From NCBI GenBank assembly GCA_963696545.1, contig CAVOKQ010000013.1, positions 186,001-250,000 of the forward strand: DNA of 64,000 nucleotides. The letters run 5' to 3'. The translations under genes and the position numbers were made by a program. Each line of letters starts with the position of its first letter. Position 1 is the first letter of the stretch. The DNA comes from RPQJ01 sp963696545 (GTDB taxonomy: Bacteria > Pseudomonadota > Gammaproteobacteria > Steroidobacterales > Steroidobacteraceae). The notes below the pieces were generated by a model. It saw nothing but the letters and a program-made list of their open reading frames with translations. It was not told the origin of the DNA and did no database searches. Positions 56,252 to 64,000 of the stretch are shown here, piece after piece.

Positions 56252-59200
56252 ATGCTCGAAGTCCGCAACCTGACAAAGTCCTTCGCGGGCGCCGCCGCGC
56301 GCCGGATCCTCGACGGCCTTTCCCTGACCGTCCGGCCCGGCGAGTACGTTGCGATCGTCGGCGAGTCGGGCGTCGGCAAGTCGACGCTGCTGAACCTGGT
56401 CGCGGGCCTCGATCTGCCCGACTCGGGCGAGGTGTTGCTCGAGGGGCGGGATCTCGCGCGCATGGACGAGAACCAACGCACGCTCTTGCGCCGCTCGCGG
56501 ATGGGTTTCGTGTTCCAGGCGTTTCACCTGCTGCCCCACCTGAGCCTCGCGCGCAACGTCGGCCTGCCGCTTGCGCTGAACGGCCACGCCGGGCACAGCG
56601 CGGACCAGCGCGTGGCCGAACTGCTCGAATCGGTCGGGCTCGCAGACCGCGCCCAGAGTCTGCCGCGCGAGCTCTCGAGCGGTGAGATGCAGCGTGTCGC
56701 CGTGGCCCGTGCGCTCGTCCACCGTCCCGCGCTGGTGCTCGCGGACGAACCGACCGGCAACCTCGATCCGGACAACGCGGCGGTGATCCTCGAACTGCTA
56801 CGCGCGCAGATCAAACGCGACCAGGCCGCCGGCGTACTGGTCACTCATTCCGCGAACGCGGCGGCCACCACCGATCGCGTCTACGAGTTGACGCGAGCGG
56901 GGCTGCGCGAGCGACCCGGCCTGGCCGCGCGGCCGGTGAGCGTTTTGGCAGCAGCGCTGCGAGCACGACTCGCGCTGCTCGATGCGGCCGCGTTCGGTCC
57001 GCTGCGGCAAGGGCCCGGACGCACGCTGGTCGCGATCGTTGCGATCGCGCTCGGTGTGGCGCTCGGGTTCTCCGTGTACCTGATCAATCGCGTCGCCGCC
57101 GACGAAGTCCAGCTGGCGTCGCGCAGCCTGTTCGGCATGGCGGACCTTGCTGTCCGCGCACCCGGCCAGGGATTCGACGAGTCGCTGTACCCGCGGATCG
57201 CGCGTGTGCCCGGTGTGGCGGTCGCGAGCCCTGTAATCGAGGCAATGGCACGCGTCCCGGGCCATGACCGCGCAATCAAGCTGGTCGGCGTCGATCCTTT
57301 TCGCGCGTTCCAGTTGCAGCCCGCAGTGGCTGCGGCGGGGGCGACGGGATCACAGGGCGGCGGGCTGCTGGCGGAAAACTCCGTGTGGCTCAGTCCTTCG
57401 GCCGCGCTGGCGTATGGCGTCGAGACAGGTGACGACTTCAAGATCCAGGTGGCGCTCGACATCGTGACACTGCAAGTCGCGGGGCTGCTGCCGCCGAGCG
57501 AATATCGGCAGCCGCTCGGCATGATGGACATCGCGACCGCGCAGTGGCGCCTCGACCGCCTCGGGCGCCTCGATCGTGTAGACATCCGACTCGCTCCGGG
57601 CGTGGATCCGCAGGTCGTGCGGACGGCGATCGCGGCGATCCTGCCCCCGGGCGTGAGCCTCACCACTCCCGGCCAGGCGGGCGACGATGCGGCGCGACTC
57701 TCGCGCGCCTATCGATCCAATCTCACGGCACTCGCGCTCGTCGCGCTCTTCACCGGCGCGTTTCTCGTCTACGCCACGCAGTCGCTCGCGGTGGCGTGCC
57801 GGCGACGCGAGATCGCATTGCTGCACGCGATGGGGATGACCGTGCGCGAGCAACTCAGCGCATCGCTGCTGTCCGGCGCGATCGTCGGCATACTCGGGTC
57901 GGCACTTGGGATCGTGGTCGGAATCGTCGTCGCACGAGCCGGGCTCGCAGCGTTCGGTGCGGACCTCGGGGCAGGCTACTTCCGCGGTGTCGCGCCGGCT
58001 CTGAACGTCAACGCGATCGAGACCGCGACCTTCTTCCTGCTCGGCGTCGGTGCGGCAATCGTTGCGACGCTGGGCCCGGCACACGAAGCCGCATCTGTCC
58101 CCGCGGCCGCCGCGCTCAAGGCCGGCGATGAGGCTCCAGTGCCTGCGCGCCGCCACAGCTACATCGCGCTCGCACTGCTGATCGCGGCCATGGGCGCGCT
58201 GCTCGTGCCGGCACCCGATGGCATCGCGCTGCCGGGCTACGCCGCCATCGCGTGCCTGTTGTTCGGTGCAGTATTCCTGACGCCGGCGATTTCGCAGCTC
58301 GCTTTCGCGCGGTTGCCGCTCGGCGGGCCGGCGTGGCGCCAGGTTGCAGCAGCGCAGTTGCGCGGCACGGCGCGACGCTCCACCGTGAGCATCGCGGCGG
58401 TGCTGGTCAGCTTCAGCCTGATGGTCGCGATGGCGATCATGGTCTTCTCGTTCCGGCTCTCGCTCGATGCGTGGATGCAGCGGATCCTCTACGCCGACCT
58501 GTACGTGCGAGCGGGCGGGTCGGGCCTCACGAGTTTCCTCGACGAGGACGCGCAGAGAATCCTGAGCGGGTTGCCCGGCGTGCGACGAGTCGACTTCGTG
58601 CGCTTCCATGACGTCACCATGCCGGGCGGTGGGATGCCGCTCACCGTGATCGCGCGGCCCATCGACGAGGAGTCGGCGCCCCGCATCCTGCCGCTGCGGC
58701 GCTCCGATGCCCGTCCGCTGCCGGCGGGCAAGGTGCCCGGCTGGATCTCCGAGGCGGCGCACGACCTGCGCGGTCTCGATGTCGGGTCCGAGTTCGACCT
58801 GCCGCTTGGCGGGCGGACCGTCGCAGTCTTCGTGAAGGGAGTGTGGCGCGATTACGAGCGGCCCGGTGGTGCGGTCGTGATCCCACGCGATACGTTCATT
58901 CGCTACACCGGGGACACGCGAGCGACGAGGGCGGCACTCTGGTTGGAGGAGGGCGCGACGGCCGAGCAGGTGTCGGCACGCGTGCGTTCTGCAATTCAGC
59001 GCAGCGGCCAGTACGAGATCGAAGTGCCGCGGGAAATCCGCCGGTTGTCATTGAGGGTGTTCGACCGCACGTTCGCGGTGACGTACCTGATCGAGGCAGT
59101 GGCGGTCTTGATCGGACTCTTCGGCATTTCCGCCAGCACGAGCTCGCAGGTGCTGGCGCGTCGTGGCGAGTTCGGCATGCTGCGTCACCTCGGCGTCACT

Positions 59201-59476
59201 CGCCGCGAGATCGGCCGCATGCTCGCGTTCGAAGGAGCGGCGCTCGGCACCCTGGGCGTGCTCATGGGCCTCGTCGTGGGTGGGCTCGTGAGCCTGGTGC
59301 TCGTGTACGTCGTCAACCGGCAGTCGTTCCACTGGTCCATGGACGTGCACGTGCCGTGGCTGCTGCTCGCGGTGTTGAGCATCGTGCTGGTCGCCGCCGC
59401 CGCGCTGACATCCGTGATCAGTGGGCAGCAGGCGATGGGAACCGACGTCGTGCGCGCGGTGAAGGAGGACTGGTGA
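56252..59476 (+). CDS. ABC transporter: ATPase fused to FtsX-type permease
   Basis: A 1074-residue MacB/LolCDE-like exporter. Residues 1-228 are an ABC ATPase: Walker A GESGVGKS (37-44), signature LSSGEMQRVAVARAL, Walker B LVLADEPTGNLD. From about 229 comes a full permease with two FtsX regions and about eight membrane helices. At 56936 a GTG (in frame) overlaps a TGA in the +1 frame (GTGA), which is how such genes are normally joined; one indel in the ATPase C-terminus would split them. So the fusion may be real or an error. The product probably serves the downstream AttH-like protein. Confidence 0.87.
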   Translation: MLEVRNLTKSFAGAAARRILDGLSLTVRPGEYVAIVGESGVGKSTLLNLVAGLDLPDSGEVLLEGRDLARMDENQRTLLRRSRMGFVFQAFHLLPHLSLARNVGLPLALNGHAGHSADQRVAELLESVGLADRAQSLPRELSSGEMQRVAVARALVHRPALVLADEPTGNLDPDNAAVILELLRAQIKRDQAAGVLVTHSANAAATTDRVYELTRAGLRERPGLAARPVSVLAAALRARLALLDAAAFGPLRQGPGRTLVAIVAIALGVALGFSVYLINRVAADEVQLASRSLFGMADLAVRAPGQGFDESLYPRIARVPGVAVASPVIEAMARVPGHDRAIKLVGVDPFRAFQLQPAVAAAGATGSQGGGLLAENSVWLSPSAALAYGVETGDDFKIQVALDIVTLQVAGLLPPSEYRQPLGMMDIATAQWRLDRLGRLDRVDIRLAPGVDPQVVRTAIAAILPPGVSLTTPGQAGDDAARLSRAYRSNLTALALVALFTGAFLVYATQSLAVACRRREIALLHAMGMTVREQLSASLLSGAIVGILGSALGIVVGIVVARAGLAAFGADLGAGYFRGVAPALNVNAIETATFFLLGVGAAIVATLGPAHEAASVPAAAALKAGDEAPVPARRHSYIALALLIAAMGALLVPAPDGIALPGYAAIACLLFGAVFLTPAISQLAFARLPLGGPAWRQVAAAQLRGTARRSTVSIAAVLVSFSLMVAMAIMVFSFRLSLDAWMQRILYADLYVRAGGSGLTSFLDEDAQRILSGLPGVRRVDFVRFHDVTMPGGGMPLTVIARPIDEESAPRILPLRRSDARPLPAGKVPGWISEAAHDLRGLDVGSEFDLPLGGRTVAVFVKGVWRDYERPGGAVVIPRDTFIRYTGDTRATRAALWLEEGATAEQVSARVRSAIQRSGQYEIEVPREIRRLSLRVFDRTFAVTYLIEAVAVLIGLFGISASTSSQVLARRGEFGMLRHLGVTRREIGRMLAFEGAALGTLGVLMGLVVGGLVSLVLVYVVNRQSFHWSMDVHVPWLLLAVLSIVLVAAAALTSVISGQQAMGTDVVRAVKEDW

Positions 59477-60561
59477 CACGTCGCGTTGATCGGCTGCTGG
59501 TCGCGCTGATCGCGGTTGCCGTGCTGGCGTCGTCCATGGCGCGCGCGGACGTGACGTACCCGCACGTCGTGCCCGGCGTCACTCTCGAGTTTCCGAAGGA
59601 CGAAGGCGCGCACCCGGACTACCGGATCGAGTGGTGGTACGTCACCGGCTGGCTCGATGACGGCGGACCGGACCCGATCGGCTTCCAGGTGACGTTCTTC
59701 CGCGTGCGACCCGGGTTCGCGGAAGCCAATCCGAGTACTTTCGCGCCGAAGCAGATCCTGTTTGGTCACGCGGCGATCGCGGAACCCGCGAACGACAGGC
59801 TGCGTCACGCCGAGCGATCGGCGCGCGCCGGGTTTGATCTCGCATACGCGCGTGAAGGTCTCGTGGACGTACGCATCGACGACTGGACGCTGCGGCAGCA
59901 AGGGCCAGTCTATCGGGCGGATGTGAGTGGCGACGGGTTCCGGATGCAACTCGACCTGCAGGCTGCGACAGCGCCGCTGCTGCAGGGGGATGGAGGATTC
60001 AGTCGCAAGGGGCCGGCGCCGCTGGCAGCCAGTTACTACTACAGCTTGCCGCATCTATCGGTCGTCGGCACGGTGACGGTCGACGGGCGCGAGCGGCGGG
60101 TGAAGGGCGAGGCATGGCTTGATCACGAGTGGTCGAGCGACATCCTCGGCGACGAGGCGGCCGGCTGGGACTGGATGGGCATCAACCTCGACGACGGCGG
60201 GGCACTGATGGCGTTTCGGATGCGCAATCGCAACGGCGGAGAGCTGTGGTCGGCCGCGACCCTGCGTTCGGCGGATGGCGGCGTGCGTACGTTCAAGCCC
60301 GATGAGGTCGAGTGGACTCCCGGCCGGACATGGCGCTCGTCGCGCACCGGTGCCACGTATCCCGTTGAGTGGCGCGTGCAGGTTGGCACGCAGTCGTTTG
60401 CCGTCACACCGTTGATGGACGATGCCGAGCTCGACTCACGGTCGAGCACCGGGACGATCTACTGGGAAGGACCGGTGCGCGTGACAGGTTCGAGCGGCAG
60501 TCCCGCCGGCCGCGGTTACCTCGAGCTCACCGGCTACGCGGGCACTCCGATCCGGTTTTGA
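59473..60561 (+). CDS. AttH/CrtC-like lipocalin-domain secreted protein
   Basis: A 362-residue exported protein of the AttH / carotenoid 1,2-hydratase (CrtC) lipocalin-like family. The start is the GTG at 59473, overlapping the transporter stop (GTGA), followed by a signal peptide (RLLVALIAVAVLASSMARA). Family landmarks are HPDYRIEWWYVTGWLDD, QVTFFRVRPG, YYYSLPHLSVVGTVTV, GEAWLDHEWSSDIL and WDWMGINLDDGGALMAFRMR. Linkage of AttH proteins to FtsX-type ABC exporters is a known arrangement. No carotenoid genes are nearby, so hydratase activity is not implied; the ligand is unknown. Confidence 0.85.
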   Translation: MTRRVDRLLVALIAVAVLASSMARADVTYPHVVPGVTLEFPKDEGAHPDYRIEWWYVTGWLDDGGPDPIGFQVTFFRVRPGFAEANPSTFAPKQILFGHAAIAEPANDRLRHAERSARAGFDLAYAREGLVDVRIDDWTLRQQGPVYRADVSGDGFRMQLDLQAATAPLLQGDGGFSRKGPAPLAASYYYSLPHLSVVGTVTVDGRERRVKGEAWLDHEWSSDILGDEAAGWDWMGINLDDGGALMAFRMRNRNGGELWSAATLRSADGGVRTFKPDEVEWTPGRTWRSSRTGATYPVEWRVQVGTQSFAVTPLMDDAELDSRSSTGTIYWEGPVRVTGSSGSPAGRGYLELTGYAGTPIRF

Positions 60562-60566
60562 AATCC

Positions 60567-60608
60567 GGTGCCTGGCACCTATTTTCGGAAAAATAGGTGC
60601 CAGGCACC
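60567..60608. repeat. Two head-to-head GGTGCC repeats forming a 19-bp hairpin
   Basis: GGTGCCTGGCACCTATTTT (60567-60585) and its exact reverse complement (60590-60608) with loop CGGA. It lies between the convergent AttH-like and YpfJ-type genes and, with the T and A runs in the arms, could act as a two-way terminator. The second copy continues into GAATTA and reaches the YpfJ stop. Confidence 0.85.
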
Positions 60609-60611
60609 GAA

Positions 60612-61472
60612 TTAAAGTTGTTGTGCCGCGAACGTGTCGCAGGCCTCGGGGGTCCCCGACTCCAGCCCGCGGCGGAACCACCGCACGCGCTGCTCCGAGC
60701 TGCCGTGCGTGAACGCGTCCGGCACGACGTATCCCTGCGCCTGCTTCTGCAGCCTGTCGTCGCCGATTGCGCTTGCAGCGCGCAGGCCCTCTTCGACATC
60801 GCCCGCCTCGAGCAACCGACGCGATTGCGCAGCTGTCTTCGCCCACACACCTGCGAAGCAGTCGGCCTGCAGCTCCATCCGCACCGATAGTGCATTGGCG
60901 TCCGCCTGGCCCATCCGCTGCTGCGCCTCGTGCACCTGCTTCGCGATGCCCATCAGGTTCTGCACGTGATGGCCGACCTCGTGCGCAACGACGTACGCCT
61001 GCGCAAAGTCCCCTGGCGCCCCGAAACGCGTGGACAGGTCGTTGTAGAACGACATGTCGAGATAGACCTTCTGGTCCAGCGGGCAATAGAACGGCCCCAC
61101 GGCCGACTGCGCCATGCCGCACGCCGATGTGACCATGCCACTGAAGAACACCAGCTTCGGTTCCACGTACTGCACGCCGTACTTCGGCAGGATCGCATTC
61201 CAGGTGTCCTCGGTGTCCGCAAGCACGACCTCGGTCATCTGGCGCAGGTTCGCCTCCTGCGCGCTTTCCTGGTACGGCTGATCCGCCGGCTGCATGTCGA
61301 CTTCCTGCGGCTTGGTGGCGACGCCGACGAAAGGCAGCGGGTTGATGCCGAGCAGGCTCAGCACTAACAGGAACAGCAACCCGCCGATACTCAGGCCCAC
61401 TCCAGTGCGCACAGGCCGCATGCCGCGACGATCCTCGACGTTGCTGCTGCGACGGCGGCCTTCGATGTCCAT
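60612..61472 (-). CDS. YpfJ-type neutral zinc metallopeptidase
   Basis: A 286-residue protein of the putative neutral zinc metallopeptidase family (YpfJ, PF04228). A short basic cytoplasmic part (MDIEGRRRSSNVEDRRG) precedes one membrane helix (about 25-45). The catalytic region is YVVAHEVGHHVQNLMG (HExxH) with the third ligand area MELQADCFAGVWA downstream; CPLDQKVYLDMSFYNDL is a family block. Substrate unknown. The stop codon abuts a palindromic repeat. Confidence 0.9.
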   Translation of the reverse strand: MDIEGRRRSSNVEDRRGMRPVRTGVGLSIGGLLFLLVLSLLGINPLPFVGVATKPQEVDMQPADQPYQESAQEANLRQMTEVVLADTEDTWNAILPKYGVQYVEPKLVFFSGMVTSACGMAQSAVGPFYCPLDQKVYLDMSFYNDLSTRFGAPGDFAQAYVVAHEVGHHVQNLMGIAKQVHEAQQRMGQADANALSVRMELQADCFAGVWAKTAAQSRRLLEAGDVEEGLRAASAIGDDRLQKQAQGYVVPDAFTHGSSEQRVRWFRRGLESGTPEACDTFAAQQL

Positions 61473-61589
61473 GACGAGCTCTCCTGGTCGGGCCCGGAAA
61501 CGGGAGCGCTCAAGATTACGTCAAGCGGTCAGCCGGCGGGAGAGGGGGCCGCCGTCGAAAGGCTTCAATGTCAGATGGCGGACGCCGGC

Positions 61590-61835
61590 CTACGGATTGT
61601 CGGGATCGCTCGAACCTTCGTCGACCCACACGCCATGGATGCACTTGAACACCTGCGAGCCGCTCTGCACGAACGCGCCGTCTTTGTAGCTCGTGCCGTT
61701 GAAGTAGCAGACAGGCTCGCCCGGGACCTGCTGCCGCACGACGTCCGTGTCCTCGTCTTCTTCGTCGGCGATCGGCGAGTTCTTCAGCTCGGGATCCTGC
61801 GCGCCCACCTGGGGGATCGAGGGGTGATGCTTCAT
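61590..61835 (-). CDS. Small DUF1496-like protein
   Basis: An 81-residue acidic protein without signal peptide or membrane segment. The C-terminal half, VCYFNGTSYKDGAFVQSGSQ then VFKCIHGVWV, has two cysteines and the CxYxGxxYxxGAxV pattern I associate with DUF1496 (YnjH-like) proteins. The first 35 residues are low-complexity and rich in Glu and Asp (ADEEDEDTD). Function unknown. Confidence 0.6.
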   Translation of the reverse strand: MKHHPSIPQVGAQDPELKNSPIADEEDEDTDVVRQQVPGEPVCYFNGTSYKDGAFVQSGSQVFKCIHGVWVDEGSSDPDNP

Positions 61836-61944
61836 GGCAGTGCTCCCGTGTGTGGGTGATGCATGGCCGTCCGATCCGATCTTAACGCCGCCGCCGCCGC
61901 CCGGCGTCAGCGGCGCACGGTGACATTCACCTATTTAATTCGGT

Positions 61945-61967
61945 AATTCGGTGCCTGGCACCGAATT
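61945..61967. repeat. GGTGCC palindromic repeat, copy in the groEL 3' region
   Basis: A 23-bp perfect palindrome around one central base: arms AATTCGGTGCC and GGCACCGAATT. A truncated partner (TTTAATTCGG) lies just upstream. It ends 10 bp before the groEL stop. Confidence 0.88.
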
Positions 61968-61976
61968 TCCCGAATT

Positions 61977-63596
61977 TCACATCTCCGGCGGTTCGCCCGG
62001 CAGCGTCCGCTCCTTCTCGGGGATCTCGGTCATCGTCGCCTCGGTCAGCAGCAGGATGCTCGCGACCGACACGGCATTCTCGAGCGCCACGCGCACGACC
62101 TTGGTCGGGTCGACGATGCCGGCCTCGAACAGGTCGACGTATTCCTTGCGTGCCGCGTCGAACCCGACCGGCCCGGTGCTCGTCATCATCCGATTCACGA
62201 CCACGCCGCCGTCCACGGACGAATTCTCGGCGATCTGTCGTGCCGGCGACTCGAGCGCGCGCTTCAGCACCGCGACCCCGGTCCGCTCGTCACCCTCGAC
62301 CGAGGCTTCGAGCTTGCCGACCGCATCGATGCAGCGGATCAGCGCCAGGCCGCCGCCCGGGACGATGCCCTCGGCGACCGCGGCCTTCGTCGCGCTGATG
62401 GCGTCGTCGAGCGCGTCCTTCTTCGACTTCATCTCGGACTCCGACGGCGCGCCGACGCGAATCACGGCGACGCCACCCGCGAGCTTGGCCAGCCGCTCCT
62501 CGAGCTTCTCCTTGTCGTAGTCGCTGGTCGCCTTGTCGATCTCGTGGCGGATCTGCGCCATGCGTCCGTCGATCGCCTTGCGTTCGCCGGCACCGCCGAT
62601 GATCGTCGTGTTGTCCTTGTCCACGACCACGCGCTTCGCCCGGCCAAGCTGCGCGAGCTGCACGTCCTCGAGCTTGACGCCTAGTTCTTCGGACACGAGC
62701 TGACCGCCGGTCAGCACCGACATGTCGGTGAGCATCGCCTTGCGTCGGTCGCCGAAGCCCGGTGCCTTCACGGCGACGCTCTTCAGCACGCCGCGGATCT
62801 GGTTGACGATCAATGTGGCGAGCGCTTCGCCTTCGAAGTCCTCCGCGACGAACAGGATCGGCCGCCCGGACTTCGCCACCTGCTCGAGCAGCGGAATCAG
62901 GTCCTTCAGCAGGTTCACCTTGCGGTCGGTGAGCAGTACGTACGGGTCCTCGAGCACGGCCTCCATCTTCTCCGGGTCGGTGATGAAGTACGGCGAGGTG
63001 TAGCCGCGATCGAACTGCATGCCCTCGACGACCTCGAGCACCGTCTCGGTCGTCTTCGACTCCTCGACCGTGATCACGCCTTCGCCGCCGACTTTCTCCA
63101 TCGCGTCGGCGACCAGTTCACCGATCTCCGGATCGTTGTGCGCGGCGATCGTTGCGACCTGCGCCTTCTCCTTGCGCGTGCTCACCTTGCGCGACATCTC
63201 CTTAAGCGCCGCAACCGCGGTTGCCATGCCGCGGTCGAGCCCGCGCTTCAGGTCGATCGCGCTCGCGCCGGCCGTCACGTTGCGCACGCCGTCGGAGAAA
63301 ATGGCGTGGGCCAGGATCGTCGACGAACTGGTGCCGTCGCCCACGACGTCGCCGGTCTTCTCGGCGGCCTGGCGCAGCATCTGCGCGCCGAGGTTCTCCT
63401 CCGCGTCCTTCAGCTCGAACTCCTTCGCAATGGCCACGCCATCGTTGCAGACGATCGGCGGGCCCCATTTCTTCTGGATCAGCACGGACTTCGACTTCGG
63501 GCCGAGCGTGATCCGCACGGCCTCGGCGAGTTGGGTGGCGCCGCGCAGGATCTTCTCCCGCGCCGCCGAGCGGAACAGGACCTGTTTGTGCGACAT
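61977..63596 (-). CDS. groEL: GroEL-like chaperonin paralogue
   Basis: A 539-residue group I chaperonin (Hsp60). Conserved ATPase features are GPKSKSVLIQ, NDGVAIAKE (Asp of DGVxxAKE), GDGTSSSTILA (GDGTTT variant) and ESEMKSKKDALDDAISATKAA. It departs from the housekeeping type: LIQKKWGPPIVCNDG replaces the usual VxLDKSFGxPTITKDG, and the end EKERTLPGEPPEM lacks the GGM repeats. No groES lies beside it. A strong AGGAGG site precedes the ATG at 63596. I read it as a second, specialised GroEL; the standard groESL operon would be elsewhere. Confidence 0.9.
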   Translation of the reverse strand: MSHKQVLFRSAAREKILRGATQLAEAVRITLGPKSKSVLIQKKWGPPIVCNDGVAIAKEFELKDAEENLGAQMLRQAAEKTGDVVGDGTSSSTILAHAIFSDGVRNVTAGASAIDLKRGLDRGMATAVAALKEMSRKVSTRKEKAQVATIAAHNDPEIGELVADAMEKVGGEGVITVEESKTTETVLEVVEGMQFDRGYTSPYFITDPEKMEAVLEDPYVLLTDRKVNLLKDLIPLLEQVAKSGRPILFVAEDFEGEALATLIVNQIRGVLKSVAVKAPGFGDRRKAMLTDMSVLTGGQLVSEELGVKLEDVQLAQLGRAKRVVVDKDNTTIIGGAGERKAIDGRMAQIRHEIDKATSDYDKEKLEERLAKLAGGVAVIRVGAPSESEMKSKKDALDDAISATKAAVAEGIVPGGGLALIRCIDAVGKLEASVEGDERTGVAVLKRALESPARQIAENSSVDGGVVVNRMMTSTGPVGFDAARKEYVDLFEAGIVDPTKVVRVALENAVSVASILLLTEATMTEIPEKERTLPGEPPEM

Positions 63597-63717
63597 GGGA
63601 CCTCCTCAGGCTCGCGCCGATGGCTCGATTGTTGGCCTCGCGAGCCGCGGCCGGAATACGCAGATGCGGCAGCTGAGCGGCGCGAAACCCTACGCAGAAA
63701 CAACGGGTTAAAAAACC

Positions 63718-63765
63718 GGTGCCAGGCACCGAATTAACGAAAACCGGTGCCACGGCACCGAATTA
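63718..63765. repeat. Tandem GGTGCC palindromic repeats
   Basis: Two copies in tandem, GGTGCCAGGCACCGAATTA (63718-63736) and GGTGCCACGGCACCGAATTA (63746-63765), the second with one extra C in the centre. They fill the gap between the divergent groEL and aminotransferase genes, the second ending 10 bp before the latter's start. Confidence 0.88.
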
Positions 63766-63775
63766 CAATCCCCGC

Positions 63776-64000
63776 ATGCACGACTGGAGCTTCGAGTACC
63801 TGCGCCGCCAGATCGTCGGCATCGATTCGGCGTTCGACACGCCGTTCGGCCGGCGCCTGATGGTCTACTGCGACTACACCGCCTCGGGCCGCTGCCTGGT
63901 GTTCGTCGAGCGCTACCTGCAGACGCTGCAGCGCATCTACGCGAACACGCACACCGAGGACGACCTCACCGGCCGCAGCATGAGCCGGTTGCTGCACGAG
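63776..64000 (+). CDS. Class V aminotransferase / cysteine desulfurase-like protein, 5' part
   Basis: The first 75 codons of a PLP-dependent class V enzyme, cut by the window end. It begins MHDWSFEYLRRQIVGIDSAF and shows the family start pattern YCDYTASGRCLVFVERYLQ followed by YANTHTEDDLTGRSMSRLLHE (the Y-A-N-x-H-T-E segment of csd/SufS-like proteins). Whether it is a desulfurase, selenocysteine lyase or an aminotransferase cannot be told from this part. Confidence 0.8.
   Translation, partial: MHDWSFEYLRRQIVGIDSAFDTPFGRRLMVYCDYTASGRCLVFVERYLQTLQRIYANTHTEDDLTGRSMSRLLHE

Noticed and set aside
59473..60561. Carotenoid biosynthesis (CrtC hydratase)
   Set aside because: No other crt genes are nearby and the gene is coupled to an FtsX-type exporter, as in AttH-type loci.

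Overview
The window is GC-rich chromosomal DNA from a gammaproteobacterium. The evidence is an Escherichia coli-type division and cell wall (dcw) cluster in its full order (mraZ to ftsZ, lpxC, secA, mutT), rnpB between rsmI and mraZ, the coaE-zapD-yacG set beside pilBCD, and a PilR/PilS pair with a sigma-54 pilA promoter. No tRNA, transposase, integrase, CRISPR array or prophage gene is visible. The lineage (for example a xanthomonad-, Nevskia- or Steroidobacter-like group) cannot be fixed from this window.

Layout. 1-1.45 kb: 3' end of rsmI, RNase P RNA, then the mra promoter with a three-repeat MraZ operator and a second, inverted operator-like copy. 1.45-24.4 kb, all + strand except dciA: mraZ, rsmH, ftsL, ftsI, murE, murF, mraY, murD, ftsW, murG, murC, ddlB, ftsQ, ftsA, ftsZ, lpxC, dciA (-), an M23 peptidase gene, secA, mutT. 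24.4-30.8 kb, - strand: pilB, pilC, pilD, coaE, zapD, yacG, tpm. 31-42 kb: a surface-glycan cluster (two large polytopic GT-C-like proteins, a DPM1-type GT2, two GtrA proteins, a GT4, two SAM methyltransferases, a UGM-like flavoprotein) with pilA inside it. 42-45.4 kb: pilR and pilS. 45.4-47.7 kb: sucC and sucD. 47.7-49.4 kb: a small operon of SPFH, PH-like and ribbon-helix-helix proteins behind an 18-bp palindrome. 49.4-56.2 kb: a PGM1-like ATP-grasp gene diverging from an operon of acyl-CoA synthetase, 2-oxoacid dehydrogenase E1alpha, E1beta and E2, and an acyl carrier protein. 56.2-60.6 kb: an ABC ATPase fused to an FtsX-type permease, then an AttH/CrtC-like lipocalin. 60.6-64 kb: a YpfJ-type metallopeptidase, a small protein, a GroEL paralogue without groES, and the start of a class V aminotransferase gene.

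How the genes work together. The first 24 kb codes for peptidoglycan precursor synthesis and septum assembly, followed by lipid A commitment and Sec export. The pil genes code for extension motor, platform, prepilin peptidase, major pilin and its two-component regulators. The glycan genes inserted among them have the parts of a polyprenyl-phosphate-sugar pathway (GT2 charging, GtrA flipping, GT-C transfer).

Sequence quality. Many genes carry single-base indels, very dense in murF, mraY, murD, ftsW and the E1/E2 genes, and sporadic in murC, pilA, pilS, sucC, sucD and the acyl-CoA synthetase gene. In murC, pilA, pilS, sucC, sucD and the synthetase gene, correcting them restores an exact multiple of three and the family length. 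Several affected genes are essential, so I read these as consensus errors rather than gene decay and annotate each locus as one gene. Short palindromic intergenic repeats occur in three families, one found only right of 50.9 kb.
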